This document shows, piece by piece, positions 22,278 to 32,600 of a DNA stretch of 64,000 nt. A program made the translations under genes and the position numbers. Position 1 is the stretch's first letter. Each line of letters begins with the position of its first letter. Under the pieces are notes generated by a model, which saw nothing but the letters and a program-made list of their open reading frames with translations, was not told where the DNA came from and ran no database searches. Source of the stretch: Hydnum rufescens UP504 (Eukaryota; Basidiomycota; Agaricomycetes; Cantharellales; Hydnaceae); NCBI GenBank assembly GCA_014904985.1, contig MU128917.1:241340-305339 (forward strand), given 5' to 3'.

Positions 22278-24918
22278 TACATGATAATGACGCGAGTTAA
22301 TAACGTCCAGGACAACAGTATATTCTCAACTGACACAATTCTCCTGCGGGGGAACCAACATGAACAGCCGTCCCTAATTAGGGAAAAAAAAGGGGGGGAG
22401 AAGAACCAATGCCATGCACATGTATAACTTGCACCATCAACCCGCCTTCTCCACGATGCCGCCCCCATGATCGCCACGGCCGGAGATCGCACGACTCTGG
22501 CTCTCCTGGTCGACGATGCGTTCCATGCCACTCAGCCACACTTCCACGTCAGATGCACCACCCCGACGTGCCCCGCCTCCATTTGCCGACGGCACCGCAG
22601 AAGACCAATTAGCGGCGCTAACACCAATGTGTCGTGCTTGCGCCAGAACAGGGAGGCGACGGAGGGAACGACCAGACATGCCCTACCGTGGCAACGAAAC
22701 GCCCCCCAAGAAAGACTTCCCTTGTCAGTGCAATGTACGCCCTCAACAAGGCAAGAAAGAAAGGAATTCTTCGAGGGATGGAAAGAAACTCTCGTCCGTG
22801 GGCCGTGGAATGCAGTGCGCGAAAGGGGAAGCCCAGGGAACAATCATATCAACCCGAAAAGCGTACCTTGCATTTACCAGCTAATATCCAAAGAAGGACG
22901 CTCACCCGCCTTGAACGATTCTGATTTATAAAGCCTTCGTTGTCGCCACCAGTGCCGCCATCTTCATCTTCAGACTCCATCATTGCTACTGTCCGCACAT
23001 CCGCCTCCGCTTGTTTTGCGTCCAAAATGTCCTTTCGGTAGGTAAAATTCCACCCAGATAGGTTTGTGTTACGTGAGTATAGGGTGTAAATATGCGTAGA
23101 TTATTAGGAAAGAGAACGAAGCAGAGACACTTACGACAGATGTAATGATGGATACACGAACGAGCTCGAGAAGACATGTGCGAAGGATGGAGTATATTGC
23201 ACTTTGCGCTGGAAGGCCCACATATTGAACAATGTCCGCCCTATCGATATATGCGGAATCTGCATCCCGGCATCCAAGTTATATTATTGTCCTTTCAATT
23301 GACAGAACAATGACACACCAATGGCTTGGGTGAGATTAGACGTAGACATAATGAGCACGTTCTTTCGGTGCTTGAGTTTATCAAGTTGTGTGAGGAGGGC
23401 ATTTACGACGCGTATTGCATCGGACGGCTCGTTTCCTGACATTGCGCTCGTGCGCGCGGCCGTCAGACTCTCAACTTCGTCTAAGATCCGGCCACCCAAT
23501 CGCGCATGCGAAGAAAAAAGGTAAAATTAAAGTGGGGCTGTTAGCCTATCCATAAACGTTGATCCATATTGAAAACGAGGGGAGAAACCAGCAAATAGGA
23601 GAATAAAAGGAGGCATTTCGGCGGAATTGAACGACGATTACTTACCGATGAGGACGACGACGAACGTAGTGTCATCATCGACTAAGTCTGTGATATTGGC
23701 AAATAGTTTTCCCACTAATTTCCCTGATTCGGAGAACCATTTGGAAAATAGTGAGTGAGAGTTGATCTCTACCAGTTTGGAGTGTGCATATCTAATGGTT
23801 CCCGTTCATTGGAAATGGATTAATGAGGGGTGAGTTTGAGAAAGATGCATATGGATGTGGATTGGGATTTACAGTGGCTAGCATTGACATACCTGCTTGA
23901 GAGTCGTATAGACAGTTTTTGTGCGAGAGCTATTAGCAGCAATATCCGTTAGCGTACGAAGGGCTTCATTGTGGTGTGACGGGCAGTACGACAACCGAGA
24001 ACCTGGATCCGAACGCACGGGTGTAGAATGGGGAATGGAGAAGCTTACCGCGACAAAGGGAAGTTTTTCCCGTCCCGGGTCTAGACAAGCGGATGCAATC
24101 AAACGCGCGTACTTTGCGAGAAAGAATGCTTACGGGCCATGCAGCAGTACGACCCTGAGAAAAGTAGGATGAAATCAATTTTTGCTGAGAATATGAATGA
24201 CTCCGCGAAGACGCGTGAAATCACCGATTCCATGCCACGATATTTGCTTGAAGGGAGGAACAGGAGACGAGTCAAACGATGCCGGTGAAGAGTGAAGGTT
24301 GGAGCAGGACCACTGCAAAAACTTACAATCAACGTCTGCGTCTGAGAACAATAAGGTAGCGTAGATATAGTTGAGCAAGCGAGGTTTTATCTCGTCTTCG
24401 TATACTAAACTGCCGTAGTAGGCGTAAGTCCAAACCGACATTCGGCTTCAAGGATGGTATGGTTGACACAGTGAGACCTCCACGCACCTATCCCATACTC
24501 CCTCGAGACTCCCATTGGGAAGATCGCACACAGTCGCAGGACTCAGATCATCTCCGTCCAGCCTTCCGCCTATCCAATCCTCCGAACTATCCATTTGCGA
24601 GGGCTGATAGATGTGAATCTCCAGAATCGCTTCACCTACAGGTAATACGTGGCTTGGACATGCTACAATTGGAATGCGAGGCAAATGACGCGTCAAATCG
24701 CGAGAGTGCGAGTATATGGAAACAGGTGCTGACAACTTTCCGATGCAGTAATGATCTCTACATTCTGGCGCAAAACGCGATGGGTTTCCCACCCCGAAAG
24801 TACTGAGGGGATGTACAGTGTTTCATCCTGCTCTAGCAGCTCTTTTACTAGTTCGCTGATGGTATCAAAACGAGCTGTTGACGTTGGCTTCAAACGAACT
24901 TCGACTACCGTAGAAGCT
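22272..24918. repeat. Segmental duplication block B (partner of 7390-10076)
   Basis: Sequence from TACATGATAATGACGCGAG (about 22277) to AACGAACTTCGACTACCG (about 24910) aligns colinearly with 7390-10076 in the same orientation. Introns, the 3' flank and an intergenic AGGGAAAAAAAGG tract are all shared. Divergence includes many small indels in non-coding parts, so the duplication is not recent. Similarity ends inside PCH2 exon 2 on one side and just past the gene's 3' end on the other. Confidence 0.85.
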
Positions 24919-24994
24919 AGTTCAGAAAGGGTGACATGGACAACCAAAAGACAGAGGAGCACGCACTGTGTACCGGCCAACGATGGGAAGCCAT
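22437..24994 (-). CDS. PCH2: PCH2/TRIP13 AAA+ ATPase, intact copy
   Basis: Thirteen exons splice in frame to about 474 residues: 24967-24994, 24734-24916, 24488-24662, 24327-24409, 24225-24246, 24134-24154, 24049-24080, 23893-23929, 23646-23791, 23319-23480, 23135-23259, 22867-23031 and 22437-22682. Motifs: [17 protein letters not shown] near residue 20; [30 protein letters not shown]; Walker A GPPGTGKTS built across two introns; [40 protein letters not shown] (Walker B/sensor); [38 protein letters not shown]; and the C-terminal [18 protein letters not shown]. Pch2/TRIP13 remodels HORMA proteins (Hop1, Mad2) for meiotic checkpoint and recombination control. A Ser/Glu/Asp-rich insert ([10 protein letters not shown]) precedes the lid domain. 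The tiny exons (21-37 nt) make automatic annotation error-prone. The first exon is the least certain. Confidence 0.9.
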
Positions 24995-25076
24995 GCCTGC
25001 GAAGAATGGTGAAAAGGTACCCGGCAGTGACCGAGCGCGAGGTCGGCTGTTGTTGCCTGTTTGGTCCTACGCCATC
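24995..25076. promoter_or_regulatory. Short bidirectional promoter between PCH2 and SFR1-like genes
   Basis: Only 82 bp separate the two proposed ATGs, which point away from each other. The frame of the SFR1-like gene is open upstream to 24936, so its true start could lie within PCH2 exon 1 or intron 1, making the 5' ends overlap. No TATA box is evident. Confidence 0.45.
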
Positions 25077-27132
25077 ATGGAGTACCCGCCAACACCATAC
25101 CCACCCTACATTCAAGGTTCGGGGGATGCTGTGCCCGTCATGCCGGTGGACACTCCGTCGGCGTCGACTGTAACCAATGACAGGGAGCCTGGCCCCTGTG
25201 GTGGCCGCCCGGTCGACGTCGACAGTGCATTATTGACGCACAACCCTTCAGAGTTCCCGCAATCGGGCTATGACGAAGGACATCTCCTCAATAAGCCACT
25301 TCAAAACGAAGATATCGATCCTGATTTTGTGCTGCCTTTGGTCCTTCAAGCCCCTGCAGAGATTTTTCGCAGTTCCCGCAATGCTTCGCCTCTTGCTCCG
25401 GATATTTACCCCACTCAAGACAGCCCACCATCCACTCCTAGCTCATACACTGCTTCTCCTAAAACCCCAGCCCGATCTCTCCGTAGCTTCACCAGTGTGA
25501 GTCCATCCTCGTCAAGCACCTTCATAATCCATCTTGGTAAGAAACATCTAGTCCCCGAAGATAGCAGATACTGGGGCAGAGATGATGATCGGTGTCAAAC
25601 GCCCATATGAGCACGTATGTCTCATCTTGGATCAACCCAAATAGCACATGTCGACGCGTCCGTATCCCCAGATCTCTTCCATTCCTTCCCAAGACGATCC
25701 TACGTATCCTACGAGGACCCCAGAAAAAATACAGAAATCTCACTTGGTAGGTGTTTGTTGGTCGTTTTTCGGCATCCCTCCAGGAATTAGGATGTCAATG
25801 GATAATTGCTTTGTTTCGTCAAAGACGCCCCTAAGACACCGACCCACTCCCGCATCAGTCGCCGCATCGCACAAGAAGCTTTCCACCCCGTTTCGTTCTC
25901 CCATGCTCAATAAATCCTCAGTCTCTAATATTAGTGCTCTATCCCCCTCGGGCCTGTCCAAGAGACCTAAACTCCCCGACGGCAAGAAGAATTCAGCACC
26001 TCAAGACACTTTGGATACAATCCCCACCTATGCGCATGTGAAGCCGGACACAAGCACCACAACTAAGCCAGAACCAAAAGAGCTTCAGCGTCTTCGTCAC
26101 CTTCCTAAAGAGCCGATGTCCCAGATATCTAAATCAGCATCCAAGCCATTTAGCTCACCACTGCTCAAGAAGCATCCCTCTGCCGCAGATTCATCCACTG
26201 AACCGCACTCGAGTGGATAGAGAAACGAAAAATCCAGAGTCTCGAGAAGAAATTGCATATACTTAGACAAGCTAAGAAAATCCGACTGGCAAGGTGTGCG
26301 AATGACAGTTCGATTTTGTTTTCCCTTGTCATATTGCTCATCTCAACCCCCCCCCGACTTTCTCATGTTTTTGTCTTCAATCATATGTCGATGCCACCCC
26401 ATTTGATGACTGCGTGTCGTATCCACGTATTTATGGATTTACTGACTAAAATAGATCTACTGAGGCTCTTCAAGCAGACGCCCTTAAATGGAAGACCGCT
26501 GCGCGTCAGGCAGCGGAAGAACTCTGGTCTCTTGTGCAATCTAACTCTAGTGGTGGTATGGGAGGCGGGCCACGAGCTCGTCGTACACAGACTATTCCAA
26601 TCCTGCTCGGGATTCACGGGGCAACAATTCGCTTGGGGATTCGTATGGATGGGCAAAAACTGAACCGGAGGAACGGGGCGACGATGTTCTGGCCCAGCTG
26701 AAAGGCGGCGGATTCGATGCGGATTGGGGATGGGCGACTGCTTCCTCTGATGATGCAGAACAACAGGGGTATCATGCAGAAGGAAGCGGTGGCGAATGCT
26801 CTGAACAATACGCGGAGAGCACTTCCCAACCGCCTTCGCCCTCCAGTCTCGTTCGGCAATTATGTCGACCTTACCGCCAGGGAGGCCAAGGTGCCAGCAA
26901 CCACAGGAAAACCAACAAGTGGATGAGCGTCATCCCAGAAGATGATGGGACGGAACACGACATTGGAAAGGAAGTTCGGGCAGCGTCAGGAGACGGTTAC
27001 TTTGGTCAGGACGACGGCAAAGAACCTGAGCGCGTAGAATATAGCTTGGGGGCGATGTTAGTTTCGTTTGGAATCGATGCGAAAGGGACTCTAGGATGGG
27101 ACGATGCTGAAGGGGATTTCGTGGATCCCTGA
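25077..27132 (+). CDS. SFR1: Probable Swi5-dependent recombination factor (SFR1/MEI5-like)
   Basis: Starts MEYPPTPYPPYIQ and ends GDFVDP-stop. The N-terminal half is disordered and Ser/Pro-rich, with two related motifs, TPFRSPML (about 25890) and KPFSSPLLKK (about 26150), like the F-x-S-P repeats of Sfr1 N-termini. A coiled-coil exon (WIEKRKIQSLEKKLHILRQAKKIR, about 26213-26290) joins across an intron ending at 26450 to ALQADALKWKTAARQAAEELW, then an acidic Gly/Asp-rich linker, and a C-terminal LGAMLVSFGIDAKGTLGWDD. Sfr1/Mei5 pairs with Swi5/Sae3 to stimulate Rad51 and Dmc1. Two junctions are uneasy: the shift into the coiled-coil frame near 26212 and a 38-nt intron near 26553. The family call rests on the coiled coil and C-terminus as I recall them. 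Confidence 0.6.
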
Positions 27133-27493
27133 GATTCAGCCTGCTGTCATGTCGAATAAAGTAAACCTAATGATAATGGACCTTCAGGCTTTCAGGATTT
27201 TATTGCCTACTGTGTACATCTCGCTCTGCAAGACGTTCTGAATAATGCCGCCCATGTGGCATTTCCTGTTGTTTTATAAATCCCATTTTGCGAACTTCAA
27301 GAATTGAATAGCCCTACAACGAACGCATACTGATACATTATTACTTGCGACAAAGCTGGAGAAATTACACAGCAACAAGCGAGGCGCATCAAGACAGCAT
27401 TGGGGGCGAATTCTGACAGAAATGATTATTGTGAACATAATGGGAACTTCGGCCACTTCAGCACTACATGTTGAGGGGATAATCATCCGCGCA
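27133..27493. other. Convergent 3' intergenic region
   Basis: Between the 3' ends of the SFR1-like (+) and DSN1 (-) genes. I see nothing in it beyond presumed 3' UTRs. Confidence 0.35.
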
Positions 27494-28790
27494 TTATCGC
27501 TTTCGCCCAGGTGTCGAGCCTCTCTTCGGAGTCTTGCTGGGAGTTGGAGGTACGGCGGTGATCTTCCGCTCAAGTTTAGCTTCCTCAAAGGCTCGAATTG
27601 CGGCTTGCGATGGTTGGGTTCCAGCAACAGGCTCCAAGCGGCTTAAGGCGCGTAATGATGGAAATGGACTGTCTGCAAGGAGCGATGTGCCAACGCCCGT
27701 GGACCAAAGAGAGGCAAGGATGGAAGATCGGCCCCAGGTCCTCGCACCCCGCGCACCCAGATGGGCTGAGATGGTCTTGAAAGTCCTCGCCAAATATGCG
27801 TCTACTCTCTGAGTGATTTCAGAGAGTGAATTCACGGTTCCGTGAAGTCCATCAACCTGCCGTTACGGGATACGTCATAGTCAGCATTGAAAAATCACAT
27901 TACAACTTACCTGTCGTTCCGTGTCATGCGACAGCATTTGTCCTTGCACTTCTTCAGCCCCAGGTGTGGTAATAGCGGCCTCCGCCATCATAGCGCTTAA
28001 TTTCCATCGTTCATCAAGATATGATTTCCAATCCGCAAGTTCGACTGAATGTCTCTGGGGAGCTCTGGACTTCACTAGACCATCTGTGGCCCGCTTGGTG
28101 AACTCGTTCCATATCGCTTCCTCAACTCTTGCCCTGGGGAAGAAGAATCATAAGGGAGGCCGCAATACAACAGATCGGATCACGCACCGTTCGATGTTAG
28201 CCCCCCATCTGCTGAGTCGCTCTTGATTTTTGACATTCGTCGGGTTCGGCATGAGGACCTTATGTCCAGATGCTTTCCCCTCTGCCTTGTCCCCCGACGA
28301 GGGATTGGTGTGCACCTGGCCTTCTGCCAGCATTCGAATTACGTCGTCCTGGATGTTCTTCAAGCGTAATTTCATATCAGGTGCGACAATGGGGAGAGTG
28401 GCCAAGGAAGTTGGCGAGGATGCATTCTGGGCTCTCGATGACGACCAGACTAAAAGCTGACGCATCCGTTGTGCAGGCGGGACTTCAACGGAGATGTGTC
28501 GATGGTATTGACTTGGTTCGACATTTGGATGGGGAACAACTGGCCAGGATAGCGTGTTAGTTAAATGTGGACGTGGCTTTAAAAAAATACAGAACCGCAC
28601 TAATCCCCCCGGACTTCCCAATGCTCTCGCTCGTTCTTCGTCTGGTGGGGAGAACGCGTCTGGTTGGGATGATGGTGAGTCCTCCGATGGTACTTGCTGG
28701 TTTCTTTGGTCGCTTCGGAGGAGGTGGCTTGGGGAGTGGCTCGTCCTCGGAATGTAGGGTCTTTCGCTTCGGTGGTGGAGACACCTCCAT
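27494..28790 (-). CDS. DSN1: Kinetochore MIS12-complex subunit DSN1/MIS13
   Basis: Read leftward. ATG at 28790 gives MEVSPPPKRKTLHSED and a Lys/Pro-rich basic tail. A 34-nt intron leads to FSPPDEERARALGSPGG, then exons with HPNVEPSQYHRHI and the hallmark block VPPAQRMRQLLVWSSSRA (about 28445-28480). Next come LKNIQDDVIRMLAEG, PNPTNVKNQERLSRWGANIERC, a helical stretch DWKSYLDERWKLSAMMAEAA, and a C-terminal coiled coil SLSEITQRVDAYLARTFKTIS with a basic TPSKTPKRGSTPGRKR tail ending at 27494. The RMRQLLVW motif and the LxxIQ-DVIRML region are characteristic of Mis13/Dsn1, which links inner kinetochore proteins to Ndc80/Knl1. An upstream ATG at 29078 is in frame but would overlap TFG2 exon 1, so I prefer 28790. 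Confidence 0.72.
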
Positions 28791-28886
28791 AGTCGCGTCC
28801 GTGTCGAAACCAAAATCCGGTAATATCCGACGGGACGATCCGGATCCGGATGCATCCGGCGCACAAATCTCCGGGTCATATCCGTC
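28791..28886. promoter_or_regulatory. Short bidirectional promoter between DSN1 and TFG2
   Basis: 96 bp between divergent start codons. GGATCCGGAT-type repeats lie near 28840. No TATA box is seen. If the upstream DSN1 ATG is used instead, the two genes overlap on opposite strands. Confidence 0.4.
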
Positions 28887-30109
28887 ATGGAGGAGGCTGG
28901 CTCGTTGAAACGAGACCAGTTTGAGGACGACCCGCTCCTGGATGGTGATGAAGGGGAAGAACCAAACGAGTTTCTCAACTTTACCCCACAGAGCGCGGAG
29001 AATGTCTGGCTTGTCAAGGTCCATTTGCTTCGGTTTTTTCCTCTTCACCGAGGTCAATGCAAGTCCTGTAGGTCCCAAAGTCTCTCATGGAGACATGGTG
29101 TAGCGTTAAGAGTCCTGGAGTTCATCTCGGGACGGTACGAGTGCACGGGGGAGTGTGCGATAACGACCTTGCGATTCCCATTAGCATTTTGCTCACGATC
29201 TGTCTGGATAGCAGCGAGCCCAATGGCCAACCGAAAGTAACTCTATTCCTTCCTGAGAATCCACAGTACGACATAGGAGATGAGACATCCGAATACCACC
29301 TTGAGATCACCAACCCCGTCGTCCACGGCCAGTATGTCCTTGCAGACAAGCCCAAAGAGAAGTCCCCTAATAAGCGTGCCCGTGGGTATATCCTGCCATT
29401 TTATCAGGGGCCCAATGACCGTTATAGCATTGTTCTCCTAGGAACGACCACTATATCTGGGAAGATAAAGCATACGGCTGCACTCAAGCCTGTCATGAGC
29501 GACGCGTACGAAGCCAAGATCCGCAAACGAGCGCGCGAGGCCAACCGCCCGAAAAAGACTATTGTGATGCTGGATGAACGGCAACTCAACGCACATGGCT
29601 CCAATCTTAAGATGATACAAAGCGGCGCCTTGCAAACATCTGCTGGTTTCGGTACTGCTGTAAGTCAACAATTTCTGGTTTGAATATCTCTTTTGACGAG
29701 ACTACTGAGGTCCTGTTTACCTCTCAAGCAGAAGAGGAGTACGAGGTCCAGCGACAAGTTGCCGTTCGAGCGAGCCGCACGTATATCACGGGATGAACTT
29801 CTCGATCATTTATTCAACCTCTTTACCCCTTCCCAACCCTATTGGTCGATGAAGGACCTCCGTAAAAGCACAGCTCAACCGGAAGCCTATCTTAAGGACG
29901 TTCTTGGGGACATCGCAGATTTCCACAAGAGCGGTCCACAGGCGAATACGTTCAGCTTGAAGGCCGCGTATGCCTCTACCTTCTCATCATCAAGTACGAA
30001 TGTCGCTGGTCCATCTGGAGCTGAAGGCCACTCCGGTAAACTTGAAGACGGGGGCGAAGCGGATGAAGACGAAGATGATGAAGATGACGATATGGAAGAG
30101 GTTGCTTGA
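28887..30109 (+). CDS. TFG2: Transcription initiation factor TFIIF, beta subunit (RAP30/Tfg2)
   Basis: Exon 1 is 28887-29018 (MEEAGSLKRDQFEDDPLL to ENVWLVK), exon 2 is 29072-29154 (VPKSLMETW, GVHLGTVRVHGG), exon 3 starts at about 29212 and runs to about 29659 (QPKVTLFLPENPQYD, GYILPFYQGPNDRYSIVLLG, SGKIKHTAALKPVMSDAY), and the last exon starts at about 29733 (FERAARISRDELLDHLFNLF, YWSMKDLRKSTAQPEAYLKD). The VWLVKVP strand, the triple-barrel dimerisation block and the winged helix appear in the order expected of RAP30. The tail is Glu/Asp-rich. It works with TFIIF alpha to bring RNA polymerase II to promoters and stabilise the initiation complex. Strong call. Confidence 0.92.
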
Positions 30110-30230
30110 ACTTCCACGCCATGGAGGTTTTAACAGACTTGTGAAGAGATAAGCAGGAGGATTGCGTAAGATATCGAGGACTAGGTCTCCATCTGTCTCC
30201 TTGAGAAACGGACACCAAATGTATTTAATA
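30110..30230. other. Convergent 3' gap
   Basis: Short gap between the TFG2 stop and the NLR-like remnant; presumably 3' UTR. Confidence 0.3.
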
Positions 30231-31187
30231 CTACGTGCATACACTCGAATAAGTATTTGCCGAACGCCAAAATGACTTCGACCCTTTAAAAGATTTAATC
30301 CGTGCGTCACTCTGGGGAAAGAAGAAACCTCCCCCTAGCATGCCATTCTCCGCTCGTTTGGCCACCGTTTTCGCAATCGCCGACTTGCCGATTCCCCATA
30401 GTCCCATGAGTCCAGTATACAGGGTACAGAGTCGGCACAAGGGAGAGACGTGACGGCCGCAGCCGTCCTGTGAAACCAGATCTCAGCGAATCAGACGTTG
30501 ATATTGTGGACAAGCACACCTGAAAACGATCCAAGGCCACTTTGAGGTTTTCTGGAAAGTGTTCATCTATTTTTCGCTCCAAGAAACGACGAACACAGCC
30601 TGGGGAAGATTTTGACTTGACCTTCGGTGAAATACTTTCCAAATCTCTAATTTCGACCCCGCCTGCGTGAGTGGTATATTATATTATAAATGAAAGCATT
30701 AGTACTCATTTAGTCAACCTTAACACTTCTTCTTCAAGGCCAGATGAGAGGTTGTTTCGATCCATTTTCGTCAGGGGCTCCAGAAGATTGGTTCGGGATC
30801 GAATGTGATCTTGCAGTTCTAGTAGCGTCACGCTATTCCGGGAAGTCCCCTGAAAGGGCACAGCAGCGATGAAGGACGATGGTTCCAAAACGAGGGAAGT
30901 AGGGTGCTGACGTCGAGTCCTTCAGCGATGTTGAGGAGAATACCATTTTTGGCCTTGGCACCCGGGACAGGGCTAGCGTCGAGGTGGTAAAGAGGCTGGA
31001 GGGTGGCTAAGGAGAAACTTCCGCAGTCTTCCTCCAGGTGAAGTGCTCGGGCTTGAGAGAGCACTTCACCTGGAGTTACATGGGGCAGGCAGAAGATTCG
31101 TGAGGAATAGGCCATGGAATACGAGCAGATCGTTCTGCGAAGGGGTATATTGAAAGATATGGTGAGATTAACAAGGTCAGTTGGCAT
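30231..31187 (-). pseudogene. Truncated NLR-like (helical domain plus NACHT P-loop) remnant
   Basis: Read leftward: a helical segment (LLELQDHIRSRTNLLEPLTKMDRNNLSSGLEEEVLRLTK, split over about 30706-30830), a second helical exon (CVRRFLERKIDEHFPENLK, about 30545-30610), then GLMGLWGIGKSAIAKTVAKRA with a Walker A GxxGxGKS (about 30340-30410) and GGGFFFPQSDAR. This is the start of fungal NACHT/STAND receptors, in which an N-terminal helical domain precedes the ATPase. The frame ends about 40 residues after the P-loop; no Walker B, sensor or repeat domain follows, since TFG2 lies directly beyond. It is a truncated gene or relic. The exon joins are not proven, and the region above about 30890 is less clearly related. 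Confidence 0.5.
31032..31075. repeat. Perfect 17-bp inverted repeat (stem-loop)
   Basis: CTCCAGGTGAAGTGCTC at 31032-31048 is repeated as its exact reverse complement at 31059-31075 around a 10-nt loop. It lies inside or just upstream of the NLR-like remnant. A 17-bp perfect stem is much longer than expected by chance at this spacing. Confidence 0.85.
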
Positions 31188-32600
31188 CGACTGTCATGGC
31201 CTCGCTTCCACAAGTCCCGGTGAGACTGTTGTTATTAGACACAGGTCCTACCTAACTTTGGTACCATGCTAGGATTAGTAGGATACCATGCAGAGCCCCC
31301 ATCCTTTCATCGCAGGTACAAGGTTCCCCTGCGTCTGAATACTCACATTTAGGTAATGGGTACCTAACCGCATTCTGCTTAGCCGTCAGCGAGTTGGTGA
31401 GGAGAAAATTGGGGAGAGAATGGAGGGCTGAGAACCAGACGCTCACTTTACTGCCCCTTTGCAATTCGCCACTTTCCCGGAGGACGTAGAGCAACGTAAA
31501 AAAATCCATTGGCACGCCGGGGTATGTCGGCTCTTCTAAGATAATGGTTTGGAGCCCGAACACCAATGTCAAAAAAGGCAAGATAAATCAACCACCTGAG
31601 AGCAGTATGACTATGAGTATAGTCACGTTACGTTGATCGGATCATGGGACCAGCGAGAAGACCTGCATTTAAAAACATGTCATTGTAAAGATCATTTATA
31701 TCAGTCAGGTTCACCATATTCTCATTGTCCTTTGGTCAACTTTCTATCATGTTCCGAAACCACAGAGGCGCAAGGCATTCAGATACCACGACGCAATAAC
31801 TCTTCTGATGATATGCATCCCAGCACCTGAAGTTATCAAGTTCCGATAAATACACAGTAATCATTGCACTCAAGAAGCTTGTTACGAAAGACATCCCGAG
31901 TCTTGGTCGTCTCTGACAGCTTTTTGACCCGCCTTAATGACCCCGAGATCCATTTCATGGCTGAGATTCTCACTTCACAGAAAGACCACATTGTCAGCTT
32001 GTCACTGCACCTAGAACAATCATAGCTTGCCGGTGATTGTGGCCCCATTCGGGGCATAATAGTATTCGCCTCGATCATTGAGTGGATCCAACATGGAGCT
32101 TCTGCCAACCCACCTTCAGGCCTGAGAGCGCAGGCAAGGTGGACGAGATATTTTCTTGGTGAGAGACAAAGGGCATCTATCCCAGTTAGTGGGATGAGGC
32201 GAGCATGTTGAGAGATCCAGGCTTTGGCTCGCCCATACGTTCATTCGTTCGTTCGTTGCTGATTATGTAATTACCGGATTTCTCCGTTGTTCATTCACTT
32301 CGTTCATAATAATACCGTCGTCTGTCTAGTCTGCCTACTGGGATAGCTCCCAGTCCTGCTCTTCTGTAACCGCAATAGAACAGCCTAAAGGAGAATGGAT
32401 TCGTGGGAGGACATCGTGATTGAGGCCGTTCCCCTACACCGCCCCTCGGTAATTACCGTGATTCGCCCACTATGAACGTCCATTGAACGGCCGTGCGTGA
32501 TCTCCCGAATCTGAACTGCGGCGCGTACCTAAATTATCTTCGTAGCTATTCTATTTACCTTGTTTTTTCTGTCGCCTCCGCTCCGTTGCTTGTGAGAGCC
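31188..32600. other. Intergenic region, promoter of GT15 gene at right end
   Basis: 1.4 kb with only short ORFs. A (CGTT)n-like tetranucleotide run (TCATTCGTTCGTTCGTTGC) lies near 32240. A minus-strand ORF near 31252-31581 has no recognisable domain. Confidence 0.35.

Noticed and set aside
22467..22931. Plus-strand 154-residue ORF opposite PCH2
   Set aside because: Antisense shadow of PCH2 exons 12-13; the minus strand has the conserved motifs.
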